The position numbers were made by a program, and so were the translations under genes. The notes beneath the pieces are model-generated. The model saw only the letters and a program-made list of their open reading frames with translations, searched no databases and was not told where the DNA came from. Shown here piece by piece: positions 1 through 6,077 of a stretch of DNA of 6,077 bases. Source of the stretch: Muribaculaceae bacterium (GTDB lineage Bacteria; Bacteroidota; Bacteroidia; Bacteroidales; Muribaculaceae); the NCBI GenBank assembly GCA_029062725.1, contig JAIDPP010000269.1, positions 1 to 6,077 of the forward strand, given 5' to 3'. The first letter of the stretch is position 1. Each line of letters opens with the position of its first letter.

Positions 1-689
1 ACTCCGAATATCCGTATCGTCCCTTTCTCACTTGTAATTACCGGTATGGTTTTATCCTCAAAAACAGTTTTGACCGCCGAAGCCGGAGCCTGCCATATAA
101 TCTCATGGCCGTTGACAACCTTTTCCAGGCGTGAGCTAAGACCATCGACACCAAAGACATTGAATATCAACCCGTTTGTGGATGAGATTCCCCGAATCCA
201 TTGACCAGTTCCGCAAAGTTGACTTTCAGACCCGGGAATCGCCTTAGAATACACTTCCATCTCCATTATCTCAAGGCCGGGATTGGAAGGATCCGGCTTA
301 ATGTCCACACATTTCATAAGTCTTTCCCATTTGCCCAATCCCCATATCTCGGCAGTATCGCCGGGATTCAGGCCGAAGTCATAGAGCAACCGCCATTCAT
401 CGGTGTCGTTTGTCTCCTTATAATAGACCTTCTCCCTTTCTTTACGGATGTACCCACCGCAATCCTCCTTCTGGGAATCCTCGTATTTCGTGCTGATTTC
501 AAAATAATCCGGATCATTATCATCCTCTCTTGAGGAAAGCGTATAGACCACTGTCTTACAAGGAAGTCCCGGCTCATGCGTTCCTACCTCAGACGTGATC
601 CACTGCGTGCCGTCACGATAGGGTTCAAGAGCGTAGAGAGCTGTGGGTATTCCCAGAATCATACTGAACCATGTCAAAAAACGCTTCAT
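1..689 (-). CDS. Exported protein, probable T9SS-sorted family, 3' end beyond the window
   Basis: The reading frame is open from an ATG at 689 to the left edge, giving 229 residues with no stop, so the C-terminus is missing. Residues 1-20 form a Sec signal peptide: K2-R3, a hydrophobic core, then cleavage probably after A20 (TALYA/LEPY). The rest is soluble and rich in Trp, Tyr and Gly. Residues 79-110 (GYIRKEREKVYYK, then LLYDFGLNPGD) match a motif I recall from many Bacteroidales exported proteins of unknown function that end in a type IX secretion sorting domain. The last visible residues (VITSEKGTIRIFG) look like the first strands of such a domain, so export by T9SS to the surface or medium is inferred, not shown. 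No enzyme motif is visible. It lies 54 bp downstream of the C10 peptidase gene, in the same direction. The start is chosen for the signal peptide and AT-rich leader. Existence and reading frame are secure; function is unknown. Confidence 0.85.
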   Translation of the reverse strand, partial: MKRFLTWFSMILGIPTALYALEPYRDGTQWITSEVGTHEPGLPCKTVVYTLSSREDDNDPDYFEISTKYEDSQKEDCGGYIRKEREKVYYKETNDTDEWRLLYDFGLNPGDTAEIWGLGKWERLMKCVDIKPDPSNPGLEIMEMEVYSKAIPGSESQLCGTGQWIRGISSTNGLIFNVFGVDGLSSRLEKVVNGHEIIWQAPASAVKTVFEDKTIPVITSEKGTIRIFG

Positions 690-693
690 AGAA

Positions 694-727
694 AATAAAT
701 ATATTTATTAATGCAAGAGCAATTATA
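694..727 (-). promoter_or_regulatory. AT-rich leader with 16-bp palindrome and weak -7-like box
   Basis: The 54-bp gap upstream of the exported gene at 689 contains a perfect 16-bp palindrome, AATAAATATATTTATT, at 694-709, only four bases before the start codon. Reading the minus strand, TATAATTG at 727-720 matches the Bacteroidetes -7 element TAnnTTTG at five of its six defined positions. No TTTG -33 element is evident upstream of it. The gene could have its own weak promoter here or be transcribed from upstream with the peptidase gene. AT-rich leaders are normal for this phylum, so chance is a real alternative. Confidence 0.22.
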
Positions 728-743
728 AACGATTTACTGAATA

Positions 744-1910
744 TTAAAAGTCTGGGGAACCAAATATACTAATATCGCCAACTGCAAAGAAACCATCCGG
801 CTTATATTGGCCATAATAACCTATATCAAAAACGTTTCCAGAGAAAGAACCGTTACAGGCCCCTCCCCAACCCCAGTCACAATGTATGTAAGGGTTTAAG
901 ATTTCACCTTTCGGACTCTTACAATAACTACATCCATCAGCAACCCATGCATGCCTTCCAGTAGAGGATTGATCAGCACCTTTGAGATATACGATTTTTC
1001 CCTTGGATAAATAACCCACAACCTTATTAATATCAAAGTCGCTAAATCCGTTAGAAACTGTGTAATTTAATTTTTTAATTAGTTTAAATGCATCGTCGCT
1101 AAAAGCTCCACTCCCATCAGGTTTATAGCTCATATTCACATCTTTACCAATCCAATACAACAGTTTTGCCATAGAATCTACGGCCTGTTCGTACGTATAG
1201 ATGGTTTCAAAATCATTTTCATCATATCCCTCCTCCGGATTGGGATTCTGTTTCTTATAAATGGCATTAACAATAGACTTCATATCAAATACAGACCCAT
1301 GGTAGGTGAGGGTCTGCTTGGAATGACTCATTGACAGTGCGGCTGCGACAGCAACACAACCAACCGGACAATCCGGATGCTCTTTAACTACATATTTACT
1401 CCACGGCATGCGCTGATGAAGAGTTGTCTGAACCATTGGTGGAACAACAACGCAGGTTTCAAAATCCGACTCCGATACGCTATATTCAGTAGTAGGGTCA
1501 GCCTGCCCAATATATTCAGCGATCTTAGAGACGAAATTATCCATCACAATCTCATTTTCGAAACTGAAAGAACCTGTATCCGAATAAGCAAGTACCGGAT
1601 ACACTCGGTTGTCGGCCGATATAATTGCAAAACCTTTCTCCCCCTGATAGTTCAACACGTAAGCAACAGTATCGCTGACAGAACGTGTTTTCTTATCATT
1701 GATCACATAAGAGATTATGGGATCTTCTTCACCTCGTGTCTGGCGGTCTGCCCCAAATATTCTAAGGGCAATTTCCTTTGCTTCATCTTGAGAGATAAAG
1801 TGGTTAGGCAAAATAGGTTCTGTAACCATAACAGGTGGTTGATCAACATTAGAACAACCGCATAACCCCACATAGAGTAGCAGGGTCAGGAATTTAAAAA
1901 TTTTTTTCAT
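744..1910 (-). CDS. C10 family (streptopain/SpeB-like) cysteine peptidase, lipoprotein
   Basis: This is a secreted papain-fold cysteine protease made as a zymogen. Residues 1-19 are a lipoprotein signal with lipobox L16-C17-G18/C19, so the protein is predicted to be lipid-anchored in the envelope. Residues about 36-135 resemble the inhibitory Spi/C10 propeptide (ISQDEAKEIALRIFG; then GFAIISADNRVYPVLAYSD). The catalytic domain runs from about 155 to 380. The nucleophile is C185 in CPVGCVAVAAALSM, equivalent to the GCVATA motif of SpeB. The catalytic His is H320 in GRHAWVADG. The conserved Trp loop is HCDWGWGG at 343-350, with Asp345 where SpeB has Asn. Four cysteines (327, 330, 344, 352) cluster round the His and Trp loops. 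At 388 residues it is a minimal family member: the protein ends just after the protease domain, with no sorting domain. The start gives the signal peptide directly; there is no Shine-Dalgarno sequence, as is usual in Bacteroidota. No good promoter is visible in the 70 bp upstream, so co-transcription with the DUF3244-like gene is likely. The substrate is unknown. Confidence 0.93.
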   Translation of the reverse strand: MKKIFKFLTLLLYVGLCGCSNVDQPPVMVTEPILPNHFISQDEAKEIALRIFGADRQTRGEEDPIISYVINDKKTRSVSDTVAYVLNYQGEKGFAIISADNRVYPVLAYSDTGSFSFENEIVMDNFVSKIAEYIGQADPTTEYSVSESDFETCVVVPPMVQTTLHQRMPWSKYVVKEHPDCPVGCVAVAAALSMSHSKQTLTYHGSVFDMKSIVNAIYKKQNPNPEEGYDENDFETIYTYEQAVDSMAKLLYWIGKDVNMSYKPDGSGAFSDDAFKLIKKLNYTVSNGFSDFDINKVVGYLSKGKIVYLKGADQSSTGRHAWVADGCSYCKSPKGEILNPYIHCDWGWGGACNGSFSGNVFDIGYYGQYKPDGFFAVGDISIFGSPDF

Positions 1911-1980
1911 AAACTCAATATTTAAAGTTTACGCAGAGCAATTACAGATTTACATTGGATACCTATTGGAACAGCATTGT

Positions 1981-2364
1981 TCACAATTCCGCATATCCGA
2001 TGTATAAATATTCATCGGTAGTGAAGCGAAGTTCATACTCTCCGGAAAGGGAGAAGAGGGCGTGGACAAAGGATGTCTCATTGGGGAATGTCATCACCAT
2101 GCCTTCTTCATCTAATATCTCATAATAAATGATACGCGTAGGAGCAGAAGAAAGGAAAGTTACTCCGTCTCTCTCGGAGATCAAACACATCACAGGAACT
2201 GAAGGTGTTCTCCGACCATTTGCAGGAGGCTCTGGATCTTCATATTCCCCCACAGGACATACGACCTTCTTAAAATTGCAGTAAATCTCTCTGTTGTTCC
2301 ATTCATTGGCAAAACCATTGAAAAAGGATAAAAGCACAAATGCTAATGCGACAAGTTTTTTCAT
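1981..2364 (-). CDS. Small exported DUF3244-like protein
   Basis: This is a 127-residue protein with a clear Sec signal peptide (MKKLVALAFVLLSFFNGFA, cleavage after A19 before NEW). Residues about 20-58 are a variable, Pro-rich lead-in with cysteines at 29, 36 and 60. Residues about 51-127 fit the DUF3244 pattern as I remember it: an R-T-x-S-x-P-V entry, a strand ending in F70, IIYYEILDEEGMVM (an Ig-like strand and turn at 78-91), LSGEYELRF at 106-114, and a closing Y-x-G strand. The fold is probably a small beta-sandwich. Its biochemical role is unknown. It is 70 bp upstream of the C10 peptidase gene and is the first gene after the repeat array and -7 promoter, so it probably heads the protease transcript. 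Some Bacteroides C10 proteases have small neighbouring inhibitor proteins (Bfi, related to the propeptide), but this protein does not visibly resemble a C10 propeptide, so an inhibitor role is speculation. The gene is firm; the family call is moderate. Confidence 0.75.
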   Translation of the reverse strand: MKKLVALAFVLLSFFNGFANEWNNREIYCNFKKVVCPVGEYEDPEPPANGRRTPSVPVMCLISERDGVTFLSSAPTRIIYYEILDEEGMVMTFPNETSFVHALFSLSGEYELRFTTDEYLYIGYAEL

Positions 2365-2398
2365 AACAATCCAGAATTAGGTTGTTGAATAATTGTCG

Positions 2399-2428
2399 CA
2401 AAATTATTGGGATGGCGTTTAATAGAAA
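2399..2428 (-). promoter_or_regulatory. Bacteroidetes-type promoter of the DUF3244-like/C10 genes
   Basis: On the minus strand TAATTTTG (2406-2399) is an exact match to the phylum's -7 consensus TAnnTTTG. Transcription would begin near 2391, leaving a leader of about 27 nt before the ATG at 2364. The expected -33 TTTG is imperfect: TTTC at 2428-2425, 18 nt upstream of the -7 box. A good -7 with a poor -33 suits an activator-dependent promoter, and the phased repeats lie immediately upstream. The start site is inferred, not measured. Confidence 0.6.
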
Positions 2429-2429
2429 A

Positions 2430-2491
2430 GAAAACCAGTGCGAAAATTGTGCGAAAAGACCTTTAGATTTGTGCGAAAACCAGTACGAAAA
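2430..2491 (-). repeat. Phased direct-repeat array, candidate activator operator
   Basis: Four direct copies of TTTTCG(C/T)AC, read on the minus strand, begin at 2491, 2479, 2457 and 2446. A fifth, partial TTTTC begins at 2434. The steps are 12, 22, 11 and 12 bp, that is one or two helical turns, so all copies face the same side of the DNA. Two larger units nest within the array: GAAAACCAGTGCGAAAA (plus strand, 2430-2446) recurs with one mismatch at 2475-2491, and TTGTGCGAAAA occurs at 2447-2457 and 2469-2479. The array would occupy roughly -39 to -100 relative to the predicted start near 2391, a normal site for an activator. The adjacent membrane-bound HTH regulator is the obvious candidate binder; that link is inference. 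Confidence 0.65.
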
Positions 2492-2547
2492 ATATTAAGA
2501 ATTTATTAATCAAGAAGTTATTTAGCTATCTAATTCAACAGATGAAA

Positions 2548-2575
2548 ATAGGTTATAAAAGATATTTTATCCTAT
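2548..2575 (-). terminator. AU-rich hairpin after the regulator gene
   Basis: About 10 nt past the regulator's stop codon, the minus-strand transcript can fold as ATAGG-ATAAAA, loop TATC, TTTTAT-(AA bulge)-CCTAT. This gives 11 base pairs interrupted by a two-base bulge, followed by a short T run (TTT then C). Only two pairs are G-C and the T tract is short, so it could be a weak intrinsic terminator, an RNA 3'-end stabiliser, or chance in AT-rich DNA. Its position between a stop codon and the next promoter favours a real role. Confidence 0.33.
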
Positions 2576-2585
2576 CAAAACTCCA

Positions 2586-4310
2586 CTATAACATACGCAT
2601 GACCCTATCAGCGGTTTCTGTATCAACTTTCTTTCCAAGAAGCCTTCCTCCTAGAAAACTCCTGCGATTAGAAATAGTACCTTTCTCTCGTCTTAACACA
2701 ATTCCCATTTCACTCGGTGATATGCCACATTTTACCAGAAGAGCCGTCTGTAACTCAGCCTCCCTTATATTCCTTCCCAACAATATAGTCATATTTTTTT
2801 TAAAGTCTTTGGATACCTTCAATACCTCAGCTTCCAATTCACTCCAAAAATTCACATTATTTACAAGTGATTTATCCTCTGCTATCGCAACAGTCAGAGT
2901 ATTATATACCGGTGAATTCAATATTTCTTCAGGGGCACGATAGAGGGTTCCAGAGGACTTGCCTAATGCCTTTATTCTTTTCTCAAGCTTTTCCCTTAAA
3001 ATCTCAACTTCACTCTTTCGACTCCCCAACTCTTCATCTTCTTCTCTTTCTTCATTTCCCATAGTCTCACAATTACTCTTCATCCTACTATTTTTCTTCT
3101 CAAGCTCATTGATCAATTCCAATGCTTCATGAAGTCGAATAACATGCTTCTTGGATTTCAGAAGATTAGATAAATAGAGTATAAAAAAAAGAGCCACCAA
3201 TACAACTAAAATTGCAACCCACTTCCATAACAAGTCACGCTGCTTCTCAGCTTGTTCACGATGATAATCATGTATGGCATAATTGTAAAAGGATTGTTGG
3301 ATCAAAGTCTGTCTATCTGCATTCTTATTCAGTTCTTCATTCAATACCTGCCGATACTCATCAATGAGACGAAGTACACTATCAATGTTAATTTGACTTT
3401 TTACCTGAGTCTTTAGTAAAATATCATAGCCATTCTTTTTATTTACAGGGTCATCTCTTTGAATCAATCTCTTTGCATAATTCCGGGCGCTATCGGAATT
3501 GCCCAAAGAAGCATGCACCAATGCCGCATAGTTTAGTGAGGCACTTTGAGAAAAACTATCCACTCTAAAAACATTAGGTAAAATCTTATCTGCAGCCTCC
3601 TTAACTCTTCCCTCTTTGTAAAGTATAGCCCCTTCATAAAGGTCTGCCATTGCTTTCAAATTATCCTGTTCCTTTCTCAACAATTTCCTGATATTGATTA
3701 TAGAAGCGCGAGCCCCTTGCAGACTATCTAATTTAAGATTAACAATGCATAATGATATATTGTCCGCAATGATGGCCGCTGTATCCCTCCTTTCCGTATC
3801 GACCAAAATTAGTCTCCTTATCATGGATAGATTCTCATTAAATAATCTTATTTGGCCTAAAATATTGATAAGCATTGAGAGGGTGTTTCCACGAATCTCC
3901 AGCCTCCGCCCCTTACAATTCTCATCCGTAAGTTTAATGGCTTCTTGATAGAATCTCATAGCGGTCGGAAGGTCGCCCAGATCATTATAGACCCTACCGC
4001 AATAATATACTGTCTCAAGATACTCCATACTTTCCTTATCTGACTGATAATAGTCGAGTAACCCCCTTACTATAGAATCGCTTTTATGTGGAATATATAG
4101 TTTATCATTCACCTTTATCTTCATGAGGTTGTAAAAATAGTGGTCATCTTGATTAAGAGCCTGTTCATCTATACTGTCAAGCACACTGATAGCCTCACGC
4201 GGTGAATTCCACGTCAAGTCACTCACTCTATCCAATCGCTCGTCATGATCGGAACCACAAGATGCAATCAACAAAATAAGGAATACAGAGATAAACTCAA
4301 TTATTTTCAT
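2586..4310 (-). CDS. Membrane-spanning TPR sensor / HTH transcriptional regulator
   Basis: A 574-residue protein of a large Bacteroidales family usually annotated only as a tetratricopeptide repeat protein. Order of parts: residues 1-18 are a hydrophobic signal ending in the lipobox-like I15-A16-S17/C18; about 35-345 are helical TPR-type repeats, clearest at 98-130 (VYYCGRVYNDLGDLPTAMRFY), 221-251 and 257-287; about 363-381 is one strong membrane helix after W362-W364; about 385-447 is a charged coiled coil with an acidic patch (NEEREEDEE); about 505-560 is a LuxR-like helix-turn-helix (REAELQTALLVKCGISPSEM, then RREKGTISNRRSFL). The segment YFYNLMKIKVNDKLYIPHKSDS (split at 58-70 and 71-79) is a family signature. 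Predicted topology is TPR outside the cytoplasm and HTH inside, so it would pass an envelope signal directly to DNA. No kinase or receiver domain is present. It starts 26 bp after mutL, so it may be transcribed with mutL. Likely target: the phased repeats just downstream. Ligand unknown. Confidence 0.88.
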   Translation of the reverse strand: MKIIEFISVFLILLIASCGSDHDERLDRVSDLTWNSPREAISVLDSIDEQALNQDDHYFYNLMKIKVNDKLYIPHKSDSIVRGLLDYYQSDKESMEYLETVYYCGRVYNDLGDLPTAMRFYQEAIKLTDENCKGRRLEIRGNTLSMLINILGQIRLFNENLSMIRRLILVDTERRDTAAIIADNISLCIVNLKLDSLQGARASIINIRKLLRKEQDNLKAMADLYEGAILYKEGRVKEAADKILPNVFRVDSFSQSASLNYAALVHASLGNSDSARNYAKRLIQRDDPVNKKNGYDILLKTQVKSQINIDSVLRLIDEYRQVLNEELNKNADRQTLIQQSFYNYAIHDYHREQAEKQRDLLWKWVAILVVLVALFFILYLSNLLKSKKHVIRLHEALELINELEKKNSRMKSNCETMGNEEREEDEELGSRKSEVEILREKLEKRIKALGKSSGTLYRAPEEILNSPVYNTLTVAIAEDKSLVNNVNFWSELEAEVLKVSKDFKKNMTILLGRNIREAELQTALLVKCGISPSEMGIVLRREKGTISNRRSFLGGRLLGKKVDTETADRVMRML

Positions 4311-4336
4311 CTTGCTCTTTTATTTATGCCATATAC

Positions 4337-6077
4337 CTATCTCTCGAAAATACGGTCTATGTACCGATCATCAAGAGTGCGGAACACCGGATTGCCGTCA
4401 GGAGTCAGAGCAGGATCGGGAAGCATGAAGAGGTCACTCATAAGATGCTCCATCTCTAAAGGTCGCAATCTCTGGCCGCGGCGTATGGCTGCCGAACGAG
4501 CCATCACCAATGCGATCCTCTCTATTATGGTCTTCTCCGACACACTCTCCTTACCGTAATTCTCAGATCCCTCAGTCACGGAGTCAAGAATACGGTAGAT
4601 AAGGTCTTTCGGACTCACATTTTTCAGCATCGAGGGCACAGCGACAATATTCCAGTTGTCGCCCGATTCATATTCGAGAGAAAAGCCCATCCGGTGAAGT
4701 TCTTCCTCCACTTCCGATAGTGCCGCGCGCTGAGCCTCGTCAAGTGTTATCGTCTCTGGAAACATCACTCCCTGCGACACCACATTCATACCTTCTACCC
4801 TCCGGAGATATTCCTCATAAAGAACGCGCACGTGCGCCCGATGCTGGTCAATAATCAGGACACCTTCCCGAGTGGTTGAAAGAATGTAACGGTCACCAAA
4901 CTGTATGCACAATGGAGCCACCTCCATTTTTAGTTCCTCTTCAAACTCAGGTGTAAAACTTTCAGATGACAGGTTTTTCCTTTGCGAAGAGTCCCGAAAA
5001 GTTTCTGCGAAGGAGACTCCCCTCTCCTTTTGCGCGGATTCATCCGGTCTCTTAACGCCCGATAAGACACTGTCTCTACGGAAACTCTCGTAAAGGCTTT
5101 CCCAATTACGGTCTATCCGTTCAGGACGGTAGTTCTCTGTCTTAAACGGATTATAATCCTTCCCTACTTCCAATGTTGGTGCTTCAGGAATCTCTCCCTC
5201 CTTCAAAGGGACAATGGGAAGGGCGTCTGTCTCGAAGTCGATCGAGGGCACTGCCGAGACCTTCCCCAATGCGGCCTTTATTGTGGCTGTAAGAATCGTC
5301 CAGATCTGTTGCTCATATTCAAATTTTATCTCGCTCTTAGTGGGATGGATATTGACATCGATGCTTTGCGGGTCAACCTTGAATTTCAGGAAATAACACG
5401 GCATAGTATCGGGAGCTATAAGATGGTCAAAACAAGAAACCACCCCTTTATGAAAATAGGGATGACGCATGTGACGACCGTTGACGAAAAGAAACTGAAG
5501 GGGATTGCGGCGACGCGCAAATTCAGGGCGCGACACAAACCCCTCTATCTTGACCAACGAGGTATCGACATTCACGGGAACAAGCTGCATATTGATGCTG
5601 TTTTTCCATATATCGGCAATACGCTGCTTCAACGACCCGGGACGAAGGTCGATCTGCCTTTTCCCGGTATCTATACTCAATCGGATACTATTGTTTATCA
5701 GCGCAAGTCTTTCAAACTCATGCATGATATTTGAAAGCTCCACATTATCTGACTTAAGGAATTTACGCCGTGCAGGAGTATTGAAAAATAATCTTTTTAC
5801 GGTAAATACTGTTCCCCGGTCGCATACTGCCGGTTCCTGGACGAGCACCTTTGAACCTTCTATCAGAAGGCGCGTCCCCATCGGAGTGTCATCTCTACGG
5901 GTCCTGACTTCTACTTCAGAAATGGCGCATATCGAAGGAAGGGCCTCTCCACGGAATCCCATTGTGGTCAGGGCGAAAAGATCGTCAGCAGAACGGATCT
6001 TGGAAGTGGCGTGACGCTCGAAAGCCATCCGCGCATCGGTCTCCGACATCCCGCAGCCGTTATCAACAACCTGAATC
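4337..6077 (-). CDS. mutL: DNA mismatch repair protein MutL, 5' end beyond the window
   Basis: MutL is the ATPase matchmaker that couples MutS recognition of mismatches to strand incision and excision. The frame is open past the first visible Met (6049) to the right edge, giving 579 residues. The residues before that Met read IQVVDNGCG, the second GHKL ATPase motif, so 6049 is internal and roughly 55-60 N-terminal residues (with motif I) are missing. Counting from Met 6049: ATSKI at 14-18, GFRGEAL at 31-37, FNTPARRKFL at 89-98 and DVNIHPTKSEIKF at 231-243 define the ATPase/transducer half. About 265-370 is a low-complexity charged linker. About 375-570 is the dimerisation domain, with a beta-clamp-type motif SQGVMFP at 425-431. 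The nuclease-associated motif is degenerate: DQHRAHVRVLYE replaces DQHAxxExxxxE, and TPDGNP (549-554) stands where nuclease-type MutLs have CPHGRP. Strand cutting by this protein is therefore doubtful. The stop codon is followed after 26 bp by the regulator gene. Confidence 0.96.
   Translation of the reverse strand, partial: IQVVDNGCGMSETDARMAFERHATSKIRSADDLFALTTMGFRGEALPSICAISEVEVRTRRDDTPMGTRLLIEGSKVLVQEPAVCDRGTVFTVKRLFFNTPARRKFLKSDNVELSNIMHEFERLALINNSIRLSIDTGKRQIDLRPGSLKQRIADIWKNSINMQLVPVNVDTSLVKIEGFVSRPEFARRRNPLQFLFVNGRHMRHPYFHKGVVSCFDHLIAPDTMPCYFLKFKVDPQSIDVNIHPTKSEIKFEYEQQIWTILTATIKAALGKVSAVPSIDFETDALPIVPLKEGEIPEAPTLEVGKDYNPFKTENYRPERIDRNWESLYESFRRDSVLSGVKRPDESAQKERGVSFAETFRDSSQRKNLSSESFTPEFEEELKMEVAPLCIQFGDRYILSTTREGVLIIDQHRAHVRVLYEEYLRRVEGMNVVSQGVMFPETITLDEAQRAALSEVEEELHRMGFSLEYESGDNWNIVAVPSMLKNVSPKDLIYRILDSVTEGSENYGKESVSEKTIIERIALVMARSAAIRRGQRLRPLEMEHLMSDLFMLPDPALTPDGNPVFRTLDDRYIDRIFER

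Noticed and set aside
201..577. Short open frames of 110 (plus) and 69 (minus) codons
   Set aside because: Both overlap the left-hand exported gene, whose minus-strand frame is open from 689 to the edge with a signal peptide and family motif.
1377..1865. Plus-strand open frame of 162 codons
   Set aside because: It is antisense to the C10 peptidase propeptide and catalytic Cys region, and its translation shows no recognisable domain.
1969..1982. GAACA-ATGC-TGTTC hairpin at the end of the DUF3244-like gene as a terminator
   Set aside because: The stem has only five pairs and no T run follows, so it gives no support for termination before the C10 gene.
2430..2491. Repeat array considered as CRISPR or plasmid-type iterons
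   Set aside because: Units are 9-17 bp with spacers of a few bases and no cas, rep or origin features nearby. Position upstream of a promoter fits an operator better.
2542..2943. Plus-strand open frame of 133 codons beginning in the intergenic region
   Set aside because: Most of it is antisense to the HTH end of the regulator, and its start lies inside the AU-rich hairpin. No protein-like features.
5309..6014. Overlapping plus-strand open frames of 141 and 169 codons
   Set aside because: Both are antisense to mutL, whose ATPase motifs in the minus frame are unmistakable. Their translations show no domain or signal peptide.

Overview
The window comes from a member of the order Bacteroidales, probably a gut-associated lineage; a Muribaculaceae-like origin is a guess only. 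The pointers are a streptopain-type C10 lipoprotein peptidase, a TPR/membrane/HTH regulator of a family I know only from Bacteroidales, a DUF3244-like small exported protein, starts without Shine-Dalgarno sequences in AT-rich leaders, and one exact match to the Bacteroidetes -7 promoter element (TAnnTTTG). All five genes are on the minus strand, so transcription runs from high to low coordinates.

Layout in transcription order. (1) mutL, mismatch repair, enters from the right edge with its 5' end missing and stops at 4337. (2) After 26 bp comes a 574-residue one-component regulator (4310-2586): lipobox-type signal, TPR sensor region, one membrane helix, coiled coil and C-terminal LuxR-like helix-turn-helix. 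(3) A 221-bp intergenic region (2365-2585) holds a possible AU-rich terminator hairpin, a helically phased array of TTTTCGCAC-type repeats and a Bacteroidetes -7 element. (4) A 127-residue DUF3244-like exported protein (2364-1981). (5) A 388-residue C10 cysteine peptidase lipoprotein (1910-744). (6) A signal-peptide protein (start 689) that runs off the left edge and probably continues into a type IX secretion sorting domain.

How it may work (inference). The regulator spans the inner membrane with its TPR part outside and its HTH inside. The repeats lie just upstream of the only good promoter in the intergenic region, where an activator would sit. The simplest reading is that the regulator switches on the DUF3244-like gene and, by read-through over 70 bp, the C10 peptidase, and possibly the third exported gene. 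This would be a small envelope-sensing, secreted-protease module placed beside the housekeeping gene mutL. The module genes look more AT-rich than mutL and than the left-hand exported gene. The long plus-strand open frames across the window are antisense shadows of these genes.
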